Shown here: piece after piece, positions 6,416 through 12,179 of the stretch | How the letters are laid out: each line of letters opens with the position of its first letter | How positions within the stretch are numbered: position 1 is the first letter of the stretch | Source of the DNA: Oscillospiraceae bacterium | GTDB lineage: Bacteria > Bacillota > Clostridia > Oscillospirales > Oscillospiraceae | NCBI GenBank assembly: GCA_017399325.1 | Contig: JAFQDY010000045.1 | Coordinates: 1-38,331, forward strand | Direction: 5' to 3' | Length of the DNA: 38,331 bases | Position numbers and translations under genes: made by a program | The notes under the pieces: model-generated | Told to the model about the DNA's origin: nothing | The model's input: the letters and a program-made list of their open reading frames with translations, nothing else | Database searches by the model: none

Positions 6416-6838
6416 TCACAGTTTTAATTGTTGAGGGTCTTCCAGCAGGTCGGCCAGGGTAATGCCCTCAAAAAAGTCGTTGATCATTGCATCCAGCCTG
6501 TCCCACATGGGCTTTGTCTGACAGCAGGTGGAGCGGGAGCAGGCGGCAGGCCCTTGGCTGGTGCAGGACACCGCTGCCAATGACCCTTCCGTTAATTTTA
6601 AGATGCTGCCCACAGTGTAGTCGGCAGGGCTGCGGTTTAAGCGGTAGCCGCCGCCTTTTCCGTGGACCGCGTCAACAAAACCTGCCTTGGACAAGGTGGT
6701 CATAATGGATTCTAAGTATTTTTGGGAAATGCCTTCTGCCTCGGCAATTTCTTTCAGCGGGATGTAATCGGCCGCCCCTTTCATGGCAAAATGCACCATC
6801 ACCCGCAGGGCGTAGCGGCCTTTTGTGGATACGATCAT
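6416..6838 (-). CDS. iscR: Rrf2-family regulator, IscR-like
   Basis: The 140-residue protein has the Rrf2 winged helix (STKGRYALRVMVHFA, IAEAEGISQKYLESIMTTLSKAGFV, GKGGGYRL) and four cysteines (92, 100, 105, 106) in the region where IscR binds its [2Fe-2S] cluster, though spacing differs from Escherichia coli IscR. Probably a cluster-sensing repressor of its own operon. It has no obvious Shine-Dalgarno site; the iscU stop and this ATG are separated by a single base (TGA-T-ATG), so translation is coupled. Two ACCTA-N9-TAGGT dyads at the iscS promoter are its likely targets (inference). Confidence 0.9.
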   Translation of the reverse strand: MIVSTKGRYALRVMVHFAMKGAADYIPLKEIAEAEGISQKYLESIMTTLSKAGFVDAVHGKGGGYRLNRSPADYTVGSILKLTEGSLAAVSCTSQGPAACSRSTCCQTKPMWDRLDAMINDFFEGITLADLLEDPQQLKL

Positions 6839-6839
6839 A

Positions 6840-7268
6840 TCAGTGGCAATGACCGCAATTTTCGCAGTCGGGGAACTCAGACGCGTCGTAGGGAATGCCG
6901 TTTTTGTCGTAGTAGTCCTTCAAGGCAGATTTGATGGCCTCTTCCGCCAAAACGGAGCAGTGGAGTTTGTGGGCGGGAAGACCCTGCAGAGCCTCGGCAA
7001 CCGCGTCATTGGTCAGCTTCATCGCTTCGGAGATAGGCTTGCCCTTGATCATTTCCGTCGCCATAGAGGAAGAGGCGATGGCAGAACCGCAGCCGAATGT
7101 TTCAAACTTCACATTCACGATGATGTCATTTTCGATCTTCAGGTAAATCTTCATAATGTCGCCGCATTTGGCATTGCCCACGGTGCCTACGCCGTCGGCG
7201 TTTTCAATGGTGCCCACATTACGGGGGTGCATAAAATGGTCCATAACCACTTCAGAGTATAGTGCCAT
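6840..7268 (-). CDS. iscU: Fe-S cluster scaffold IscU/NifU-like, with a CxxCxxCH tail
   Basis: Scaffold on which IscS-derived sulfur and iron are built into clusters. The 142-residue protein keeps the three scaffold cysteines C35 (NAKCGDIM), C60 (FGCGSAIASSS) and C104 (LHCSVLAEEA). After these it ends in DCENCGHCH (C135, C138, C141, H142), an extra metal-binding-like tail not found in Escherichia coli IscU. ATG at 7266-7268 follows AAAGGAGA. A palindromic repeat occupies the gap from iscS. Confidence 0.94.
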   Translation of the reverse strand: MALYSEVVMDHFMHPRNVGTIENADGVGTVGNAKCGDIMKIYLKIENDIIVNVKFETFGCGSAIASSSMATEMIKGKPISEAMKLTNDAVAEALQGLPAHKLHCSVLAEEAIKSALKDYYDKNGIPYDASEFPDCENCGHCH

Positions 7269-7294
7269 AACAGAGTTCTCCTTTGTTTTGAATA

Positions 7295-7406
7295 GCCTTC
7301 CCCTTGAGGGGAAGGTGGCAGCCCGAAGGGCTGACGGATGAGGTGTAAACAGTCCGTTCCACCTCATCAGTCTGCTTCGCAGACAGCTTCTCCTCAAGGA
7401 GAAGCC
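7295..7406 (+). repeat. Palindromic repeat family 2, copy A (between iscS and iscU)
   Basis: Starts GCCTTCCCCTTGAGGGGAAGG and ends CTTCTCCTCAAGGAGAAGCC, each a hairpin, with GCCCGAAGGGC, GGATGAGGTG...CACCTCATC and TCTGC-TTC-GCAGA between them. A second copy lies at 11930-12044. It begins one base after the iscS stop codon. No coding frame and no transposase; it resembles the non-autonomous repeats common in Clostridia. Confidence 0.85.
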
Positions 7407-7407
7407 T

Positions 7408-8595
7408 TTAGAGAATATATTCTCTTTCGCCGTTTTGCAAATCCCGCCATACGGGGCTCATGTTCCGCAGAAGTTCCACCACTTGGGGAACAACTGTGAG
7501 AATATGGTCGATTTCTTCGTCCGTGTTTTCGTGGCACAGCGACAGCCGCAAAGAGCCGTGGGCCACATCGTGTACCCGGCCGATGGCCAGCAGCACGTGG
7601 CTGGGGTCTAACGAGCCGGAAGTGCAGGCAGAGCCGGAGGATGCGCAAACGCCTTGTGCATCTAAATACAGCAGCAGACTCTCGCCCTCGATGCCCTCAA
7701 AGCAGAAACTTACATTGCCGGGCAGACGGTTGACTCTGTCGCCGTTTAAGGCGCAATGGGGGATCTTTTCCAGACCTGTGATCAACTTGTCCCGCAAAGC
7801 GGTGGTTTTTGCGGTGTTTTCAGCCATGTTTGCGCAGGCGTCTTCCAAAGCCGCGGCCATACCCACGATAGCGGGCAGATTTTCCGTGCCGCCCCGTTTG
7901 CCACGCTCCTGTGCGCCGCCTTCGATGATGTTCACCAGCGGCAGACCACGGCGGCAGTACAGCGCGCCCACGCCTTTCGGGCCGTGGAATTTGTGGCCGG
8001 ACAGGCTGAGCATATCGATATTTTGGGCCTTCACATCTATGTGCAGGTGGCCAACCGCCTGCACTGCGTCGGTGTGGAAGGGAACGCCGGCTTCTTTACA
8101 AACCGCGCCGATTTCGGCGATAGGAAGAACCGAGCCGATCTCGTTGTTGGCGTACATACAGGTCACAAGACAAGTGTCGGGTCGAATGGCGTCTTTTACC
8201 TGCTGTGCGGTCACATTGTGGCCGTTTTTTACATCCAGAAGGGTCACTTCAAAACCCTCTTTTTCCAGTGCGTTTAAGGTGTGCAAAACCGCGTGATGCT
8301 CAAAAGCAGTGGAAATGATGTGCTTTTTTCCCTTTTTCGCGCCGTAAAAGGCTGCAGAGCGAATGGCCTGATTGTCCGCTTCGCTGCCGCCGGAAGTGAA
8401 GTAGATCTCTCTGGGTTCACAACCCAAACAAGCCGCGACCCGCGCCCGGGCGTCGGCAAGTATTTCGTTGGCTTCCTGACCTACCGTGTGCAAACTGGAG
8501 GGGTTGCCGTAGTGTGTTTCAAAGCAGGGCATCATGGCCTGCAAAGCGTGCTGACTGATCTTTGTCGTTGCCGCATTATCCGCATAAATTTGCAT
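7408..8595 (-). CDS. iscS: Cysteine desulfurase (IscS/NifS)
   Basis: PLP enzyme releasing sulfur from cysteine for Fe-S cluster and other thio-cofactor synthesis. The 395-residue protein has the N-terminal YADNAATT, HTDAVQ, the PLP Lys in SLSGHKFHGPKG (K202) and the mobile catalytic Cys in SGSACTSGS (C324); the long loop around the Cys marks it as IscS/NifS class I. Start follows GGAGGAAAC. First gene of the operon, driven by a promoter carrying two putative Rrf2 operators. Confidence 0.96.
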   Translation of the reverse strand: MQIYADNAATTKISQHALQAMMPCFETHYGNPSSLHTVGQEANEILADARARVAACLGCEPREIYFTSGGSEADNQAIRSAAFYGAKKGKKHIISTAFEHHAVLHTLNALEKEGFEVTLLDVKNGHNVTAQQVKDAIRPDTCLVTCMYANNEIGSVLPIAEIGAVCKEAGVPFHTDAVQAVGHLHIDVKAQNIDMLSLSGHKFHGPKGVGALYCRRGLPLVNIIEGGAQERGKRGGTENLPAIVGMAAALEDACANMAENTAKTTALRDKLITGLEKIPHCALNGDRVNRLPGNVSFCFEGIEGESLLLYLDAQGVCASSGSACTSGSLDPSHVLLAIGRVHDVAHGSLRLSLCHENTDEEIDHILTVVPQVVELLRNMSPVWRDLQNGEREYIL

Positions 8596-8616
8596 AAATG
8601 TTTCCTCCGGGAATCT

Positions 8617-8635
8617 ACCTAGTTCTTGTGTAGGT
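8617..8635 (-). promoter_or_regulatory. Putative Rrf2/IscR operator 1
   Basis: ACCTA-N9-TAGGT dyad just downstream of the -10 element (8636-8641), covering the expected start of transcription. Same arms and spacing as the second dyad at 8651-8669. Binding by the operon's IscR is inferred. Confidence 0.7.
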
Positions 8636-8664
8636 AATATACCAAATCTTACCTACTTTGTCAA
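8636..8664 (-). promoter_or_regulatory. SigA-type promoter of iscS-iscU-iscR-rpe
   Basis: Minus strand TTGACA (8659-8664), 17 bases, TATATT (8636-8641). The -35 lies inside one operator dyad and the -10 touches the other. Confidence 0.85.
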
Positions 8665-8669
8665 TAGGT
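8651..8669 (-). promoter_or_regulatory. Putative Rrf2/IscR operator 2
   Basis: ACCTA-N9-TAGGT dyad whose N9 contains most of the -35 hexamer. A regulator bound here would block RNA polymerase. Flanking bases TT/AA extend the match to TTACCTA/TAGGTAA on one side. Confidence 0.7.
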
Positions 8670-8692
8670 AAAAGGCGCGCCGCAACAAATTT

Positions 8693-9136
8693 TTACAAAG
8701 CCTTTCCCAGCGTTTTTACAAAGGCCTCCAGCCCGAGCCTGTCTTCCTCGCTGAAACGGTCAAACAGGGGAGAATCTATGTCCAGAACGCCGATGACTTC
8801 ACCGTTTTTACAGATCGGCACAACGATCTCCGAATTGGATGCACAATCGCAGGCGATATGTCCGGGAAACTGATGGACATCGGCCACCACCAGCGTCCGT
8901 TTTTCTGCCACTGCCGTGCCGCAAACGCCTTTTCCAACAGGAATTGCAATGCAGGCAGGCTTGCCCTGAAACGGCCCTAAAATTAAGGTTTTATCTTCCA
9001 AAAGATAAAATCCCGCCCAGTTTATGTTCGGCAATTCCTGCCACAACAGGGCAGAGGCGTTTGCCAAATTGGCGATGGGGTGGGGAACATTTTCCGTTAA
9101 GCCTTTCAGAAGTTTACATAACATTGTGTAATCCAT
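8693..9136 (-). CDS. msrC: Free methionine-(R)-sulfoxide reductase (GAF domain)
   Basis: Reduces free methionine-R-sulfoxide. A single GAF domain of 147 residues with the three functional cysteines at the family spacing: C62 (ACIAIP), C72 (GKGVCGTA) and C96 (FPGHIACD); SNSEIVVP and GVLDIDSP complete the signature. Start follows AAAAGGAGGG. Oxidative-damage repair next to Fe-S assembly is a sensible neighbourhood, but it has its own promoter upstream. Confidence 0.93.
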   Translation of the reverse strand: MDYTMLCKLLKGLTENVPHPIANLANASALLWQELPNINWAGFYLLEDKTLILGPFQGKPACIAIPVGKGVCGTAVAEKRTLVVADVHQFPGHIACDCASNSEIVVPICKNGEVIGVLDIDSPLFDRFSEEDRLGLEAFVKTLGKAL

Positions 9137-9156
9137 AGTTTTCCCTCCTTTTGGCT

Positions 9157-9185
9157 ATTATATCCCAAAAAGCCGGAAGGAACAA
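9157..9185 (-). promoter_or_regulatory. Possible promoter for msrC
   Basis: Minus strand TATAAT at 9157-9162, with a weak TTGTTC 17 bases upstream (9180-9185). Confidence 0.5.
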
Positions 9186-9285
9186 TCCGGAAATTCCGAA
9201 TTTTCCCACTTTTTTCGACTTTTGCATAGGTTACAAATGCGAAGCCGAGGAATATTAACAAGGCGGACAAAAAGGAGGGAGAAAA

Positions 9286-10254
9286 ATGAAAAAATTCATA
9301 AGCCGTACGCCCATATTTATATTGTGTGTATGGCTGTTAAGCGTGAGCGTCAACGCGGCCAGAATGCTCATTCCCGGAGGACAGGTGGTGGCGCTGGAAC
9401 TGGGGGACAATACGGTCACGGTGGCGGCATTTGATGAAACCATGGGCGCAGCGGCAAGGCAGGCGGGCCTGAAAGTGGGCGACCATATTTTATCGGTAAA
9501 CGGCGTGGAGATTGGGAGTCCCGACGATGTGCGCTACGCATTGGACAGGGCAGAAGGCACAGTGAAACTGACCGTTCTGCGGAATAAAAAGACCACCAAG
9601 ATCCAGATCGATCCTCAGGTGACTCAGGACGGCCCGAAACTGGGCGTGTATCTGAAACAGGGCATCACCGGCGTGGGAACGGTCACTTGGTACGACCCGG
9701 ACAGCAAAAAGTTCGGCACGCTGGGCCACGGGGTCAATAACCCCAAGGGGGAACTTCTGACCTTAACTTCCGGCAGCGCCTATGACGCCACGGTGGTGTC
9801 GGTGCGAAAAGGCGCTTGCGGCAATCCGGGACAACTGCTGGGCGCGCTGCGGGGGTCTGAACCCATCGGCGCCCTTTACAAAAACACAAATCGGGGTGTT
9901 TTTGGCAGGGCTGTCAAAGATTTCACCGGTGAACCTTTGCCTGTGGGCGCAGGCAAAGATGTGAAAGTGGGCCCGGCTACCATTCGGTCCACGGTGCAGG
10001 GGGACAAGGTACAGGAATATTCTGTGGAGATTTTGAAAATTTATCCCAATGCAAGCGGTGCAGGACGGAATATGCTCCTGCATATCACCGACCCGGCCCT
10101 TTTGGAGATCACCGGCGGCATCGTGCAGGGTATGTCTGGTTCGCCAATCATCCAGAATGGCAAACTGATCGGCGCTGTCACACACGTTCTTGTGAATGAC
10201 CCCACAACCGGTTACGGCATTTTTATTGAAAATATGTTAGACGCGGCGGCTTAA
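9286..10254 (+). CDS. spoIVB: SpoIVB-type serine peptidase (sporulation, SigK checkpoint)
   Basis: The 322-residue protein has an N-terminal membrane anchor/signal (about residues 8-25), a PDZ domain (about 33-108, GLKVGDHILSVNGVEI) and an S55 peptidase domain with His in TLGHG (H148) and catalytic Ser in QGMSGSPI (S284/S286 region), ending in the typical HVLVNDPTTGYGIFIENML. In Bacillus, SpoIVB is secreted by the forespore and triggers pro-SigK processing. ATG follows AAAAAGGAGGGAG. It is somewhat shorter than the Bacillus protein (about 425). spo0A, its usual downstream neighbour, is not here. Confidence 0.93.
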   Translation: MKKFISRTPIFILCVWLLSVSVNAARMLIPGGQVVALELGDNTVTVAAFDETMGAAARQAGLKVGDHILSVNGVEIGSPDDVRYALDRAEGTVKLTVLRNKKTTKIQIDPQVTQDGPKLGVYLKQGITGVGTVTWYDPDSKKFGTLGHGVNNPKGELLTLTSGSAYDATVVSVRKGACGNPGQLLGALRGSEPIGALYKNTNRGVFGRAVKDFTGEPLPVGAGKDVKVGPATIRSTVQGDKVQEYSVEILKIYPNASGAGRNMLLHITDPALLEITGGIVQGMSGSPIIQNGKLIGAVTHVLVNDPTTGYGIFIENMLDAAA

Positions 10255-10347
10255 CGGGCGATCGCAGATCGCCCCTACAAAGAGAAACAACAATACCTCG
10301 TAGGGGCTCACCTGTGTTCGCCCCCGGGCGGATGCCCACATCCGCCC
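10255..10347 (+). repeat. Palindromic repeat family 1, copy B (diverged)
   Basis: Begins directly at the spoIVB stop: GGGCGATC-GCA-GATCGCCC, CTAC...GTAGGGG, a diverged right half and an added GGGCGGATG-CCCA-CATCCGCCC hairpin. Related to 5676-5745 and 12047-12114. Confidence 0.65.
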
Positions 10348-10357
10348 ACCGTTACCC

Positions 10358-10400
10358 CGTCATTGCGAGGCTTGCTTGCAAGCCGTGGCAATCCGCATCC
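10358..10400 (+). repeat. Short CGTCATTGCGAGG-type repeat
   Basis: CGTCATTGCGAGGCTTGCTTGCAAGCC followed by GTGGCAATCCG. The inner GGCTTGC-TT-GCAAGCC is a hairpin, and ATTGC...GCAAT closes it. This is a recognisable intergenic repeat of many bacteria; only one copy is in this window. Confidence 0.6.
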
Positions 10401-10420
10401 AAAAATGAAAGGAGAGCATT

Positions 10421-10606
10421 ATGAATTTTGACACGATGCCTGTGGGCTTCGGTTTGGCTTTGTCTGCCAACACGGCGGCTATGAACCGCTATGCCCACTT
10501 GACCGAATCCAAAAAACGCGACATCTTAAACCGCGCCCACAACGCGCGCAGTGATAAAGAAATGTACACCCTCGTTGCAGACCTTGCCAATGGTAAAGAG
10601 TATTAA
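10421..10606 (+). CDS. Conserved small protein of unknown function (61 residues)
   Basis: Starts MNFDTMPVGFGLALSANTAAMNRYAHL and ends in an amphipathic helical half (ESKKRDILNRAHNARSDKEMYTLVADL). Ribosome binding site AAAGGAGAG is strong and it ends at a terminator, so it is very likely translated. No signal peptide, cysteines or membrane segment. Similar short 'FGLAL-N--AM' proteins occur in gut Clostridia as hypothetical proteins (from memory). Function unknown. Confidence 0.8.
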   Translation: MNFDTMPVGFGLALSANTAAMNRYAHLTESKKRDILNRAHNARSDKEMYTLVADLANGKEY

Positions 10607-10617
10607 CTGCATATCTG

Positions 10618-10646
10618 AAAAGCCGAGGCGGTGAGCCTCGGCTTTA
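10618..10646. terminator. Bidirectional terminator between the small protein and the XRE regulator
   Basis: AAAGCCGAGGC-GGTGA-GCCTCGGCTTT: 11-bp perfect stem. The T-run is better on the minus strand, serving the convergent regulator gene. Confidence 0.8.
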
Positions 10647-10650
10647 GAGT

Positions 10651-11775
10651 TTATTCGTGGGCGGTCTTTTTCAGTTGCGCTATAATTTGGCTAAATCGTG
10701 GATGACTACGAATGGCATCAAATGCACTGTCCGAAAGTTGACGCAGATAATCCATAGCGGCATTTTCTGTGGACGAGGAACTGTTTATCATTGGGAGTAG
10801 CCCTTCATTCTTATCCCGGGGCCGTACCAAAAGTGATATTTGCCACTTGTCCTGTGGAAGGACAACATGGGCACCAAGCAGACCGTCACTGTATCTGTCA
10901 AAATTTTCAATGTGTTTAACCATGCTCTCCAGTTCATTCAGTGCAGTTTCTGTATTGCCCATCCTTATATACAGCTTGGCACACCAAAAGTGCGCATCAA
11001 TGAGAAGCTGTTCATCAAAGGCGTAATCTCCGTTTTCATAGAACACATCAACAAATGCAATTACTTTTTGCCAAAGAACAAGGCGTTCTGCATCTGTGAA
11101 TATCGGAGATTCCCCCCTGGAGTATCTCGACAGATTGCGTAGATCCCAAATGAATTTGTCGAAATCAATCGCAACTTGATGGCGCATATCATCTGCCCAT
11201 TCCGCACCGCGCAAGGTCATCCTATGGCATTGCGCTTTTGTATAGACGGGAACAGGAATGGTTTCAGCAAGTTCTTTTGCTCTTTCCGGGTTTCCAACAG
11301 CCATATACAGACGACACAAATTGCCGATTGCATGGTTTTTGGCACTATCGTCAGTGGTGCCTGCAAGGATGCGCTCAAACAGAGCGATGCTCTCTTCCTG
11401 TATGGCGCGATTATGGGAATCACTCAGATTAAAGGCCAGTTCCTCCATAAGAATGTAGGCATCTGGGAATTTTTTTAAACCCTCACGGCATAATGCAATC
11501 CCTTCCTGACGATGGCCAGTGCAAAAGAGTTCCCGCACTTGATTATAGATTTCTTCAATTTGCGCATCCATTGTCCCTACATCTATGCCGAGAAGAACAT
11601 CGGCGCTCACACGGAAAATATTGGAAAGCATCGGTAGTTGCGCAATGTCCGGCGCAGTTCTGTCGCATTCCCATTGGGAAACTGCATTGGCTGTAATGCC
11701 AAGCAATTCTGCAAGTTGTTCCTGGGTCATATCCCGCTCCCGGCGGAGTTTTTTGATTGTTAATCCAATAGACAT
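10651..11775 (-). CDS. XRE-family regulator with C-terminal TPR-like repeats
   Basis: The 374-residue protein has an N-terminal HTH (residues 1-65: TIKKLRRERDMTQEQLAELLGITANAVSQWE) and a long all-helical C-terminal region with TPR-like spacing (AIALCREGLKKFPDAYILMEELAF, NLCRLYMAVGNPERAKELAE, AKLYIRMGNTETALNELESM). Such proteins often sense a peptide or small ligand; no peptide gene is seen next to it. ATG at 11773-11775 follows GGAGG. The gene is visibly more A+T-rich than its neighbours (about 38-45% GC in two 60-base samples against ~65% in the MATE gene), suggesting acquisition. A 14-base palindrome upstream may be its operator. Confidence 0.88.
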   Translation of the reverse strand: MSIGLTIKKLRRERDMTQEQLAELLGITANAVSQWECDRTAPDIAQLPMLSNIFRVSADVLLGIDVGTMDAQIEEIYNQVRELFCTGHRQEGIALCREGLKKFPDAYILMEELAFNLSDSHNRAIQEESIALFERILAGTTDDSAKNHAIGNLCRLYMAVGNPERAKELAETIPVPVYTKAQCHRMTLRGAEWADDMRHQVAIDFDKFIWDLRNLSRYSRGESPIFTDAERLVLWQKVIAFVDVFYENGDYAFDEQLLIDAHFWCAKLYIRMGNTETALNELESMVKHIENFDRYSDGLLGAHVVLPQDKWQISLLVRPRDKNEGLLPMINSSSSTENAAMDYLRQLSDSAFDAIRSHPRFSQIIAQLKKTAHE

Positions 11776-11798
11776 AGTATCTGCCTCCAATAAAGATT

Positions 11799-11812
11799 CA
11801 AAAGTACTTTTG
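11799..11812 (-). promoter_or_regulatory. Perfect palindrome upstream of the XRE regulator
   Basis: CAAAAGTACTTTTG, 24 bases before the start codon and close to a TACAAT-like -10 (11820-11825). Candidate autoregulatory operator. Confidence 0.45.
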
Positions 11813-11929
11813 TGAGTCTATTGTATCATGCCTTGCAAAGATTTCCACACAGAGGATTCATATTTCAACTGAAGCGACGCTGTGTTTTTGGTAGGGATAA
11901 CCATATCTTGCTAGACGCAGCGGCATAAA

Positions 11930-12044
11930 GCCTTCCCCTTGAGGGGAAGGTGGCAGCCCGAAGGGCTGACGGATGAGGTGTAAATGTGAAAACCAAACAC
12001 CTCATCAGTCACCTGCGGTGACAGCTTCTCCTCAAGGAGAAGCC
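11930..12044 (+). repeat. Palindromic repeat family 2, copy B
   Basis: Nearly identical to 7295-7406 at both ends. The inner hairpin reads TCACC-TGC-GGTGA here instead of TCTGC-TTC-GCAGA, so both arms changed together. Confidence 0.85.
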
Positions 12045-12046
12045 TT

Positions 12047-12114
12047 GCGGGCGGCCATTGGCCGCCTCTACAAGATGTAACGACAAAATGTAGGGGCGGC
12101 TGTCAGCCGCCCGC
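12047..12114 (+). repeat. Palindromic repeat family 1, copy C
   Basis: GCGGGCGGCC-ATT-GGCCGCC, CTAC...GTAGGGGC, GGCGGCTG-TC-AGCCGCC-like arms, ending GCCCGC. Lies two bases after repeat family 2 copy B. Confidence 0.75.
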
Positions 12115-12123
12115 CACTTTTTC

Positions 12124-12151
12124 TTGCAAAATTTCTGCGTTTTGCTATAAT
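12124..12151 (+). promoter_or_regulatory. Promoter for the transglutaminase-like gene
   Basis: TTGCAA (12124-12129), 16 bases, TATAAT (12146-12151). Confidence 0.65.
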
Positions 12152-12179
12152 AAAAGAAAAACGAGGAAAGAGGGATTTT

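Larger units (their letters stand above)
11813..12123. other. Intergenic repeat-bearing stretch between the XRE regulator and the transglutaminase gene
   Basis: This gap of about 400 bases holds the regulator's leader, a 24-base piece resembling the spoIVB 3' end (11905-11928), repeat family 2 copy B (11930-12044) and repeat family 1 copy C (12047-12114). No gene-like frame is visible. Confidence 0.7.

Noticed and set aside
9224..9257. SigG promoter for spoIVB
   Set aside because: GCATA and AATATTA elements exist but are about 22 bases apart, too far for the usual 17-18.
7295..12114. Insertion sequences at the repeat clusters
   Set aside because: No transposase frame and no target duplications visible; lengths of about 70-115 bases fit small non-autonomous repeats.
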